From: Lunularia cruciata
Taxonomy: Eukaryota > Streptophyta > Marchantiopsida > Lunulariales > Lunulariaceae
DNA length: 64,000 bases
Direction of reading: 5' to 3'
Assembly: GCA_948567375.1 (NCBI GenBank)
Contig: OX419757.1
Span: 73,160,001 to 73,224,000 of the forward strand
Part shown: positions 11,073 to 22,190 of the stretch, piece by piece
Layout: each line of letters starts with the position of its first letter
Numbering within the stretch: position 1 is the stretch's first letter
Made by a program: the position numbers and the translations under genes
Notes under the pieces: generated by a model
Database searches by the model: none
Told to the model about the DNA's origin: nothing
The model's input: the letters and a program-made list of their open reading frames with translations, nothing else

Positions 11073-11836
11073 TGTAATACCAAGAGCTAGCCATATGATC
11101 TAGATGTGAAATTTGGTTTGGTAACATCTGGAATGATGTTATACATGATGGTCAAAATAGATCAGATAGAAGTATCACCAAAAGGGTACTTCTACTAATA
11201 GGGCAGAAAACCAAAATAGATTTGAAAACCTTTGAAACCAATAGCTAGACATATGATTTGAAGGTGAGAAATTGGGTTGGTAACATTTGGAAGGATGTTA
11301 CACAGGATGGACTCAATAGATCAGAAAGAAGTATCACCAAAAGGGGAATTCTACTAATAGAGCTGGAACCAAAATATGCCTAAAATCTTTGAAGGCAATT
11401 TCAGAGGCCTAAACGGATGAATTAGGCCTCGAAAATGTGCAGATCCCACACTCCAATGGAAGAAAGGTTGGCCTTTCCTCCCCCCCCCCCTTGCTTTGTC
11501 TTGACAAGAGCTTTCCAACGGTACCTCACCCACGTGATTCTGAGATTCCTACAGGAAGATTCCCTAAAAGATTCCCTCTACTCAAAGCTTGTTTGACCAA
11601 CCAGATAGGACCAGGACCAACATGTCACCCATCCAAGTAAGTAATCCAAGGGTGGAGCTTGCTGAAATGTCACCTATCTATGTACCTAATCTTATGGTGG
11701 AGTTTCATTGGAGGAGATCCGCTTTACCTATATAATAAAGAGAAGGTGCTCCTTTGGGGCATCGGAGTTTGAGTATGAAAGTGTGTGTTTCTCATGGTGT
11801 GTTTCTCTTCAAGTCTCCTATCCTCGGAGTATTACA
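11073..11836 (-). repeat. Solo-LTR-like insertion, family 3 (long form), inverted
   Basis: A 764-bp block from TGTAATAC to GTATTACA that is the reverse complement of the copy at 8325-9059, including the doubled 3' module. Flanks on the plus strand are CTTAT (11068-11072) and TTTAT (11837-11841). A run of ten C residues lies near 11481. Three copies in 12 kb and no internal region of the family nearby indicate an abundant solo LTR or a short non-autonomous element. Confidence 0.8.
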
Positions 11837-13480
11837 TTTATGAGCAAGTCTGGGATTTGACAATCTATGTGCTCTTGTAGATGGGTAATGCTTTAATTTT
11901 TGCTCGTAAGCTTCAAGGTGGAGTTGTGGGGCCTATTTGTCAAAAGATGAAAAGACTAAATGACAAATTTGCAAGAGATTGGGTCTCATGAGGTGATGTT
12001 TGGAGTTTTTTGACCTTCAAAGGAGTTTGAGGAGTGCACTCAAGGAGTGAAGACAATGGTTGGAGAGAAAAGTTGATAGGCTACAATTAGGAGATGAAAA
12101 TCATATAATTTGAGCAGATTCTAGGAGAGATATCATCAATTGAATCAAAGGAGGTAGAATTCATACCCAAGAGCACAAAGTCCACCATTTGGAGAGCTTC
12201 ATGAGACCTTTTCATAATCTATCAATGGGGTTGGAGAGTAGATAGAGACTTTTCAGTGATGAGCACAAGAAATCCTAGTTTTGGAATCAAATTTAAATCT
12301 AATCTGATTGATTAAAGTTGAAGCTTTTACAATGTAAGGTGATGGAGAAGAGCTGATGATCAGGTTTGGAGTTTTGGTCACTCTCCAAGTTGTGGTTCAA
12401 GTCACCTTATAAAAATTTCTAATGTTGTTGGTGACTAGGTTTCTCATCTTTGTGTGAAGATTTCATGTGAATTCCTAAAAAGGAAAACTCACGGTCTTGG
12501 ATCAAATATACTTGAGTCTGTAGAGCTCACAAGTTAGCCTAGCTCAAGAATTGATCCATATCTAGGGATTGGGGTTGGATTAGGCCATCAAACTCTATGA
12601 AGATTTAGATAAGTGCACAAACAACTATTGTGGAAATTTGGTTGGCTTTGGATCCATGGAGAGTGAGATCTGATGCAACAAGTTCTACTAGAAAAACTAT
12701 CAAAAGTTCAATAGAGCATGTTTGTCTTCAATTATGATTGAGTGTCAATTCTCCCATCTTTATGACTATGATTGGAGATTTTAGGTTAATAAAGTGATTG
12801 TGAGGATTGTGTGTATCTTTGATACAAAAAATTTCCCAAATTTGAGAGCTTATTAGAGGAGCTATAGTGATCAAATTCAAGCTCATTGTATGTCATTAGA
12901 TAGCTGATTTTACAAGCTTTCCATTGAAACCTAGAACACTCAAATCCAAGTCATACATAAAATGTTATGTCCCTAGGAGCTGCATAGAGTTTTCCCATCA
13001 AAAAGAAATAGAAGTTCCCCACTTGGATTAGAAGTTGGTTGAAATCTAAAGAACAAATGACTTGGAGTACAAGTTGAAATTAGCTTGATGATAGAGCAAG
13101 AAGGCTCTAAAGCTCTTATTCCATCAAAAATTATAAAGAGTTATTGTTAAATTCTTGTGATCAAATCCTCTTTGTGCTTGCATGCCTAATTGTATGCCAA
13201 GTTGGCTTGGATTGGTGTGCAAGCATTGTGCTTAGATTCCTTCCTTCTACATGTGCTATGTTTTTCTCCTTGGTAACATTGGAAGTAATGACCAATAGAC
13301 CAAGAGTTTGTGTTGTGATGACAGGTTAGGTTAGACGCTACTTCCATACCAAGTAGAAGGAATCTTAGATATAAGAGTGGAGAGTTCTACTAGGTGGGTA
13401 CCATTTGCACTCAGATTAAAAGAGAGAAGTCTATGCATGACCTTTGATCCATAAGCTTCATAGCTAGGCACCCTATGTGT
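11837..13480. other. AT-rich sequence without recognisable gene
   Basis: No open frame above about 61 codons and no motif I recognise. It lies upstream of a chromovirus integrase relic in the same orientation as it, so part may be older RT and RNase H sequence of that element decayed past recognition. Confidence 0.3.
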
Positions 13481-13489
13481 TTCCAAAGA

Positions 13490-14585
13490 GAGAAAGGTAA
13501 ATTACGACAACGTGAGCTTAGATTTCATCACCTCCTTGCCCAAGACAAAGCAAGATCACATAGAAATCATGGTGTTTGTGGATAAGTTGAGTAAGCAAAT
13601 CCATTTGGCACCAACCTTTAATATAGTGGATGATCTAACATTGGCCTAGATCTACTTCAACAATGTCTTCAAGCATCATGGAATACCTTGTGTATTCATC
13701 TTTGACCGTGGTCCTTGATTCACTAGAAAATTTTGGCAAGCACTCCTCTTGATACTCAGCACCAAGCTTGCTTTTTCCATGGCCTATCATCCTCTAATTG
13801 ATGGATAAACCAAAAAACACCCAAATTTCACATTGGAGGATATGCTTCATACCTTTGTCAACGTTCATCATACCAACTAGAATGAATGTCTTGTAGCTAT
13901 TGAGTTTGCTTACAATAATTCCAAACATGCAAGCACCAGATTCTCTCCCTTTTTCCTTAATTTTAGCCAAAACCTATTTGTTCTAGATTCCTTTCTTGCT
14001 CCTCCTCCATCTCATATCACTCATACTTTGACCTTCCTAACCACAATATTCCAATCCTTATAACAAGCCAAATCTCATCTCATTGTTGCTCAAAATTATT
14101 AGAAACAATATGTGAACCAGCATCATTGTGATCTCACCTTTCAATTTGATGATAAGGTCATGCTTTCTTCTAGTACCCACCACTCATACTTGATACCCAA
14201 GTTTGGAAACTTGCTCCTAATTGGATAGATCTATCTGATATTACTTAGATCATTTCTCTAGTTGCTTATCAACTTGTCTTACCTTGTCATATGCAAATCC
14301 ACCCTGTCTTTCATATTTCTATGTTGAGACTCTTTGTTTCTTATCCATCTCCTTTTCCTCTTGTATCCAACTTCCCTATCATCCCATCCCTAGCAATGAT
14401 CATGAGGAGTATGAAGTTGATCATATCCTTGTACGCCATCACATTTGACGTGGCCACCAACAACATACAGAGTACAAAGTCTTTTGGAATGGGCATCCCC
14501 TTCATGATGCCACTTAGGAGCCTCTTTCTCATCTCCAAAATGCAAAAATGGCCATCTAGGAGTTTGAAACTTCCATTGTGACAAG
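13490..14585 (+). pseudogene. Chromovirus (Ty3/gypsy) integrase and chromodomain relic
   Basis: One frame, broken by stops, reads an integrase core: SLDFITSLPKTK with the first Asp, FDRGP with the second Asp, then YHPLIDG and TKKH where the catalytic Glu would follow Thr. AFAYNNSKHAST-like and HPVFHISMLR stretches follow. At 14407-14575 there is a chromodomain: EYEVDHIL, TEYKVFWNGHPLHDAT, then TAG where Trp is expected, then EPLSHLQNA. The chromodomain places it in the chromovirus branch, distinct from the other gypsy families here. The third catalytic residue reads Lys and several stops are present, so it is dead. Confidence 0.82.
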
Positions 14586-15170
14586 GACATCACCAACTAG
14601 TGGTGGAGGAATATGTAACAATATGGAGTTTACCGACGAGTTGATTGGGACTAATGAAATAGTAAATAGGCCAAATTAGCTCAAGAATTATAAGAATATT
14701 TTAGATGCATCTAGGAAGCTACTTGGTACCTTCCAAGTATTGGGTAATGTGCATGAAAAGTGATGATTTTTAGGAGGAAGCTTCTTGGGAAGCTTCCCAG
14801 CTAGCTTAGCTTGCAAGCCAAGTAGGTGGCTTGTAGAAAAAAAGCTTCTTGGGAACTTCCTAACTAACTTAGCTAGCATGCAAAGTAGTCTACTTCTAGA
14901 AGGAAGCTTCTTGAGAAGCTTCTTGAGAGCCTTGTATGTTTCTTTAACACCAAAGTCCAAGCTCATGCTAGGCATTTGGAGTTTCCCTCATTCAAGAGCC
15001 CAATTTGGTTTTTCACTCCGATTTTGCATTCTCCTATTTCTCTCCTTGGTCATTTATACTAGTGTAATCCAAGCATCATTTTCAAGCCAAAAACATCCAT
15101 GTCAACATCCATGATTCTAGCAACGATAATCCAAACTAGGTGTTTATCCATCAAAGACCATTTTATGAAG
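14586..15170 (+). repeat. 3' end or LTR region of the chromovirus relic
   Basis: Sequence after the chromodomain is rich in repeated AAGCTTCTTGGGAAGCTTCC-like runs (14775-14930), followed by a block (about 14950-15060) recurring inverted at 33735-33936. Location directly downstream of pol and recurrence elsewhere suggest 3' untranslated and LTR sequence. The LTR ends are not defined. Confidence 0.5.
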
Positions 15171-15175
15171 GTCAA

Positions 15176-16260
15176 TGGGTGTTGAATTGTGTGAAAATCA
15201 CTTAACCAATCTCCTTTGTGATTATTTTTCATGTCCTCACAATCAACAACTTTCTCATAACTCCAAATTTCTGCCATGGAATTTTTTTGATTTTTGTTGC
15301 ACCTTCTTACAAACTACTCCCAAAGCTTGCTCTCTTGTAAAACTTTCTCTCCTCTTCCTTCTCTTTCTCTTTCAACCTCTCCAAAATGGCACTCCTTTTG
15401 CTCCCAAACTGTCTTCTCCTCACCTTCTATTTTTTAAGCTACCCCTCTCAAATGGCACACTCCTCCTTCTCTTTTTTTGGTAAATGCTCTTTGCCTTTGA
15501 GTTTGTGAGAAATAGTGACTTCTGCAAGAAATGATGAGGTTATATAGAGACTTTCAAGAACTAATAAATCAAAATTTAGGGAAAGATTCCAAATTCACTG
15601 CTCAAAAAATCTGAATTTTGAGTGTCAACCAACAGCAACATGCAACACAATATGTTGTCAATTGGCACTATCCAAATAGTTACCTCAAGAATAGGTGCTA
15701 ACTAGTGCCTTCCAAATTCCATGGGTGGCCATCAGTACCATCCACCCATCCAGCACCATCATGTGGCAACGAGCACCAACCTTTCTACTAGCACCTTCCA
15801 ACATCCACATTGGGTGTCAATCAACACCAACCTTTCAACCAATGCCTTCCAACATCCACACTAGGCGTCAACCAATACCAACCTTTCAACCAACATCTTT
15901 CAACATCCACATTGGGCATCAATTGGTGCCAACCTTTCAACCAGCATCTTTTAACATCCACATGAGGAGTCAATAGATGCTTACGGGCTCCAATTGGCTT
16001 CAATTGGCACCAACCGGTGCTAAACTTGGACCCAAGGGTTTACAAATATAGGTTCATGCAATACTAGATTCTAAACATAATAGGTTCATGAAAAAAATAT
16101 GACTAGTGCCTACATTTTCCAAAGAGCATCATTACATCATGAAGAAGCATAAGAGAAGGACTTGGTGCTTATCATGTACCAAAGGATATTTTATTACAAA
16201 GAAACATGTTACTATTTAATTTCCTTGAGATGATAAGCAAAGCATTGTTGAAACACACAA
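15176..16260 (+). repeat. Diverged direct repeat, left copy
   Basis: Shares ordered similarity with 19510-20580 in the same orientation. Common points are CTAACCAATCTCCTT-like, CAACTTTCTCATAACTCCAAATTT-like, a TTATATAG motif, the CACCAACTAGTGCC-rich part, and near the end TTGAGATGATAAGCAAAGCATTGTTG against TCAAGATGATGAACAAGGCATTGTTG. The pair could be the LTRs of an old element of about 5.4 kb, but no coding sequence between them supports that. Confidence 0.5.
15776..15976 (+). repeat. 51-bp minisatellite, about four units
   Basis: Four imperfect units of 51 bp, each containing CCAACCTTTC and CCAACATCCACA. Because 51 is a multiple of three, the plus frame gives 17-residue units (PTFQP...SNIHIG...Q), but the frame is short and lies inside a non-coding repeat, so it is probably not translated. 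The right copy of the surrounding repeat lacks a clear array. Confidence 0.75.
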
Positions 16261-18855
16261 AGATGAAACACACAAATAAGGAGTTCACCAAACCTATGGC
16301 ACTTACTTCTTAAGCATAGTAGATTACAAAGAAAAGACCAAGCTCCTTATTAGAACATGCAAGGACATAGGTAATTCATTGCAATAGTGTTTTAGACCAA
16401 ATACACTTCACTAAAAATGTTATTTGGTGTTGTAGGCAACCTTCATAGTTGTAGGACCTTTGTAAATGTAACCTTTGGAGTAATAAGTCCAAAGGAAAAA
16501 AAGTACAAGTTGTTTTAGGGAAGAACTGATACCTTCCCTAATATTGTGTAAGGCACCTAATTAATCTACATATGACTAGATAGATTAAGACAAAGATAGG
16601 ATGTAAAGTGAGGAATAAGCCAAGAAGATCTATGGACTTCCTCAATCGTTAAACTTATTTGGCTTAGAGTAGAAAGTTAAGGCATTGGCCTTGTTGTGAA
16701 TACAATTCATTCAATTTTTTAAGACAAATAAAGCAAAAGAGCCAAAATCCCTTTGTTACTTTTGCTAAAATTACAAGTATTGGTTGTATTCCTTTGATGA
16801 GTAGTGGTGAGGAACTTCACATTAAGAACCTAGTTGCTTGGGTGGGAATGACTATTTGTACTCGTGATTAAATTTTTTGTCCTTTAGTGTACCAAAGAAT
16901 TGAAAAGCAAAGTCATATTGTCAATGCAAAGTGCCTTTGGAGTTATGCTTTATGGGAAGGGTAAAACACAATCTTTGGAGATGAACGCCTCTATGGTGAA
17001 GAAACCTCTTTGATGTTGATTGGGTTATCACCTTCAAGAAATAGTTGGAACTCATGTCTAGTGAAAATGATCTTTTTATTTTCCATTTTCTATGATATAT
17101 TTTCCATTTGCCTCAATGCACCGTAGTTGATGATACTACACTCTTCTAGGAGTAGCTCCTACCCAAGAGGTTAAATAGTTACCAATTGTGACACTTCTCT
17201 TCAAATCTAGCAATTTTCTACCCTTATTCTAAGGAACAACCTATTTCTTATCATTCTACTATTTTTGGTTCATTAGGTTACCACACTTAGAACATCACAT
17301 TAAGGAGGATCTTCATAATTATATAGTAAAAAAAGCAAGTATGCGTTGAATATGACTAATTGAATTGTCAAAGAAAGCATTTAGTTGAATCTTTATAAAA
17401 GAGTTAAATATTATGTTTGATTGATTACAACATCTCTAAGGAGAATCTACAAGAGGTGGGTAGTTTGAAGTCCCTAAGGTATTTAACAAAGTTGTCAACT
17501 TTTTTCTCAAAAAAACCAATATTTTCATGCTTTCAAAAGTAAATACTATAGAAAAATATAAACAGATAGGAAATAATGTATCAAAATACAACATAATTAA
17601 AAGGACTATCATAGAGATTATGTTTTATCAAAGAATTTGATACTGAATTATCAATAATAAATCTTGAATAGAAGGATTTAGCAGAAGTATTTGTTTTCAT
17701 ATGACTATGAGTTACTTTTGTATGATGTAGCTTGGAAATTACATGATAGAAAATTCTTTCAAAATAGAAGATAAAACATATTCAAAGTTAAAATTGAAAA
17801 AAAAACGTCATGCCAACCAACCTCCCTATCAAACAAGGAAGTCTGAAGGACAAGACTAATATGAAGCTCAAAAGTGTCATACCCAAGTGCAAAAGTTGCA
17901 CTTAGGAAACCCAAACCTAAGGTTGTGGTATTCATTCATCGTGGTCAAATAACAACCATGAGTGTTCCTACTTCTATACCCACTAAGAGTACATCTAACA
18001 CCTCACACTAATATTAATCTGCAGTTGAGTTAAAAATCCCTAAAATATAATTCTACGCCTACAACTTAGTATTGATATATGACTTACTATTAGAGGTATA
18101 ACTATTACCCTAAGTACTGGATATTTGCAAGCGCAATAGAGTTTGGAGAAATCTAGAAAAGAGAGTGATAAGAAGTTGTACACAAACATTCACATAATTC
18201 TTATATAAATAAATAAAATATGCTGGAACTATATCTATGACAATTGATATGCTTTATTGACATATTCGGTTGGTCCAAACTGCTTCGCAGTCCAAATTTC
18301 TTCTCATCAACCTTGCTGCTGCTGCTATATATATATACACACTAAATTATTCCTTTTGCTTTGTGTTACCTTCCTCTCATCTGCAATATTTCTTATCAAT
18401 CCTAGCAAGTACATGCAAGTAAGAAAATGATTGGAATGCAAAGTCAAGAACAAAGAACATAACAAATGTTTTCTCTTATCCGCTTCATCCCACCTAACCG
18501 AAATAACCTAGCAATATTAGATTTAATTGCATGCATAACACGTTGCATGTTTATTTCATATATGAAGACAGAGAAAACACACTATATGTTGATCGGAAAT
18601 CAAATAAAGGTATTCATAACTGGGAATGAATAAGTATGATGGGAGAGAATAAGAAAGGTTAATAATTGAGCTCTTCTCATCTGATCAATCTAGGTTGTTA
18701 GATTTCAACTTAAAGGTTTTTATTTGCACAATTTTATTTGTTTCGCCTCTATCTGCCTGATAAGCAAACAAAATATGCACCTTATCAAAGATATATAAGC
18801 ACCCTAGAAATTTTTTGTAGGTTTGGTGACCTTGCTAAATTACCTCGACAGTATT
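16261..18855. other. AT-rich sequence without recognisable gene
   Basis: No open frame of useful length and no recognised motif on either strand. It contains a small CTG and TA microsatellite near 18318-18340. It lies between the two diverged direct repeats. Confidence 0.4.
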
Positions 18856-18859
18856 GGTG

Positions 18860-18968
18860 TCTAGCCCCATTTTACCTCTTTTGTCTCTCCCTTGTCTCTC
18901 TCCCCTCTCTTTTGTCTCTCCCTTGATGGGGTCTTCCCGTCCTTCGTGTTTGCTACAAGGTCGCCGTC
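18860..18968 (+). mobile_element. Isolated LINE 3' tail
   Basis: About 105 bp match the tail of the LINE relic at 30440-30545: TAGCCCCAT, TTTGTCTCTCCCTTG, GATGGGGTCTTCCCGTCC and GTCTCTTCAAAATTA-like. The TTTGTCTCTCCCTTG unit is repeated here. Only the tail is present, as expected for a severely 5'-truncated insertion. Confidence 0.65.
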
Positions 18969-19509
18969 TCTTCAAAATTACATGGATCACATATATTAAA
19001 ACATGATATCCCGGTCTAAGCGTTCAAACATTGGTAAAATCATGTACCTAAGATAAAAGATATACACAAAATGGTCATCTTAGACGGTGTTGAGGTGCCC
19101 GTCCGATTCAAATATCTGCACAAAAGTTGACCATGTGAGAGAGAACACAGTGCATATATAGAGACGTTGTCAAAGTACCTTCTCGTTATAACCTGAAAGT
19201 AAGAAGCCATGACTAAATGGTGATGTTTGCATCCTCGAATCTGATATATTGCACGAGTAAACCACTTCACGTAGGTAATTGTGTGATCAGCGCTAAGCGA
19301 ACTATTCTTTCGCCTTTCACTAAAGAATTCGGGAGCGGGTCACATAAACGGTTTACCTCAATCTTTTGACCACCCTTTGAATTAGGGCACCACCACCTCA
19401 AGTCAATTAGCAAGGCCACACCACCCACTCTAGTGTTGACTGAGTTGCAACCGTCGGTAGTTCCCTTAAAAGTATTTGCACCCTATTTGGTTTAAACCTA
19501 TTATATTAG
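18969..19509. other. Unassigned sequence
   Basis: A 76-codon minus-strand frame (19040-19270) shows no motif. GC content is slightly higher than in the flanks. No other signal seen. Confidence 0.3.
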
Positions 19510-20580
19510 GGGATTTTAGAAAACTGATTAACCAATCTCCTTGACGAGTATTCCTTATGCCCTCACCATCAGCAATCTTCTATAACCCCAAATTTTTGCC
19601 ATAAATGGTCCCGAAAAGCAAATTTGGTCTCGAAAAACAGATTCTCCCCCAACTCAACAACTCAAACTCCTTATTCTTCTCTCAAAACTCAAACAACACT
19701 CAAACGAGTACACCCTTTGAAAACTCCAAATTGCTCTCCTCCTTCAAAACCCTTCTCTTCTTCCAAAAACCCTGAATTGTTAACTGAAGTGTTAATAGCA
19801 AATTTCCCCAAAAATTTCACCAAAATGGCTCAATTGCAAATAAATTGATGAACTATGAAACTTCTTTACAAAAGGAGAGTTTATATAGCCACCCACATGA
19901 AACAATAAATCTATATCTTGTACTGAAAAAAATCATATTTCACTAAAGAAAACTTGAATTTGAGGAGAAATTTTTTGAATAATTGAGTGGCAATTGATGA
20001 CAACATGCGACACGCCACATCACCAACTAGTGCACCATACTGTTACCAAGAGAAGGAGTGCCTATGAGCACCATTGTGTGGCAATGAGTGCCATCGAGCA
20101 CCAACTAGAAAAAACCTATACAATAGCAAATTAACACACTACATTAGGCACCAACCAACATCTATGTGAAACTTTTCTCTATTATACCGGGCCTCAACAA
20201 GTGCCAATCTACCAACCAGAACCATCCAATGTACACTGGGTGTCACCCAACGCCTTCTTGCCTTCTTACATAAGATCCCAAACTGATGTTCAATGTGCAA
20301 CAACTTGCTAATCTTAGAATACTAAATTGTAAATAAAATAAGATCTGCAACTATTATCAATGGTCAGCAACTAGCCAAACTTGGGATACTAAATTGTAAA
20401 CTTGGTATTTATGATCATAGATCATATTTTGGGAGCAATACTAGATTTAATTCTCAAACAATCGAGAATGAAGAAGGAGAAGAATAGAAGGAATTATTTA
20501 TTATAGAGAAATATGTTCTCATTACATTTACTCAAGATGATGAACAAGGCATTGTTGCATCACACTTGACCTACTTTGTT
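19510..20580 (+). repeat. Diverged direct repeat, right copy
   Basis: Same orientation as 15176-16260 with heavy divergence and small gaps; see that entry for the shared points. It includes a TTTATATAGCC motif near 19871, consistent with a promoter-bearing LTR, although the ends are not defined. Confidence 0.5.
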
Positions 20581-20639
20581 CTCTATTGAGCTCCATTCCA
20601 TTATGAGACATTCTTAAAAATCTATTTGAGTTTCCTTTG

Positions 20640-22190
20640 TAAATCCACCATTGTCTTCTAACCAAACATCTGACCTATTGATACAAAGGTTATGTAAAAT
20701 AATACAAACTGAAACTCACTTGAAAAATATGCATTTATACTATTGTGTTTAAGTTGCACTCTCATCTCCAAAAGAAAATGCCATCTAGCTTTCAATATAC
20801 TCCTATACAATGTTTATTTATCACTCTTGCCTTTGCTAAATATTTTTTTAAGTCTTGCTTGTCCTCCCTTTAGGTATGCTTGAAAGTTGGGACTAAGTGA
20901 TGCATGGGTACATAATTGGAATCATCTAAAATATACTCTTTGGATTCTGAACTAAGACACTCCTTCTTTGTCTAAAACATCATTCCACAATGATGTTTTT
21001 TTAAACACATCATGTCGTGACATGACCTTGGCATTCTGGTTATGTAAAATAATACAAACTGAAACTCACTTGAAAAATATGCATTTATACTATTGTGTTT
21101 AAGTTGCACTCTCATCTCCAAAAGAAAATGCCATCTAGCTTTCAATATACTCCTATACAATGTTTATTTATCACTCTTGCCTTTGCTAAATATTTTTTTA
21201 AGTCTTGCTTGTCCTCCCTTTAGGTATGCTTGAAAGTTGGGACTAAGTGATGCATGGGTACATAATTGGAATCATCTAAAATATACTCTTTGGATTCTGA
21301 ACTAAGACACTCCTTCTTTGTCTAAAACATCATTCCACAAGGATGTTTTTTTAAACACATCATGTCGTGACATGACCTTGGCATTCTTGCAAATAAAAAA
21401 ATCAAATATACCTTTAATTAACTCATGACAAATGTACAAGAAGGTGCACCAATGCTAATGAACTGAATAAAATAACAAAAAAAAACAGCTATTCAAACTA
21501 GATATTGAACACTTACCTCATGTAAAATGTATAATTCTCCTTTTATCATCATAAATCACTTGGCTGTTTATGGAATATGAGCCCTTTTTGCTAAAATAGA
21601 TTTCTCCATCCACTATCGGTCAAGCTGCAAGAGCAAACAATTTTCCATCTACCAAACCTACACAACCAAGAAAACCTTTGTGTGAAAAAATTGCATATAT
21701 GCTCCTCCTCTCCTCGTGCTTAGGCCATGCCACTCCTCATCAAATCTAATATGGCTATCATAACTTGGTCAATAAAGGCAATTGTTGAACCCGCACTAAT
21801 ACCCCAAATGTTTAATCTCCTTGCAACACAAGCTCCAATACCATGATGCCCAAATCTATCAAGAGCTAGAGCTACTTGGATCCACACCGGTGTTTGCTCC
21901 CATCGGTAGTTCTTTTCAAATACATTATGAGTTTTGTCAAATCTACTAATGTTGAAAATGAATCAACATCAATTCTAACCAGTTGGGGGAAGGTCGTCAC
22001 ATCTAGACTTCTAAAATATTTCATCACAAATTCCATACTTCAAGGGTATGTAACTTTGGGTTTTAAGTACCTATAGTATATGCATATTCACACCCACTAA
22101 TTAATAATTCTAGCATATCTAAATCTCTCTCTTCCTCTTCTAGTTCATACAAATAGAAAATCACAGTGTATAATCCATTACATGTATTTT
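20640..22190 (-). pseudogene. PIF/Harbinger-type DDE transposase relic
   Basis: On the minus strand, pieces in several frames follow the Harbinger order. From 22190 downward come SFSTLVDLTKLI, WEQTPVWIQVALALDRFGHH (near 21890-21840), an ARRLNIWGIS..STIAF helix-turn-helix-like stretch, GFLGCVGLVDGKL with the first Asp, YSINSQVIYDDKRRI, SRHDVFKKTSLWNDVL with the second Asp, YVPMHHLVPTFK, ILKARWHFLLEMRVQL, and a C-terminal DVWLEDNGGF near 20665. The position of the third acidic residue reads Lys in the best frame. Stops, frameshifts and a 350-bp internal duplication show it is dead. Such transposases cut and paste DNA with 3-bp TTA/TAA targets; I did not find the terminal repeats. Confidence 0.82.
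20688..21387. repeat. Perfect-length 350-bp tandem duplication
   Basis: Positions 20688-21037 and 21038-21387 are identical except for one base (T at 20991, G at 21341). The unit starts GGTTATGTAAAAT and ends TTGGCATTCT. It lies in the catalytic part of the dead transposase, so it is younger than the inactivation or part of it. Confidence 0.97.

Noticed and set aside
11481-11491. Run of about ten C residues as a regulatory element
   Set aside because: It is a homopolymer inside a decayed repeat; the other copies have shorter or G-rich variants, so replication slippage explains it.
20688-21387. CRISPR or satellite array
   Set aside because: There are only two adjacent units of 350 bp without spacers, in plant DNA.
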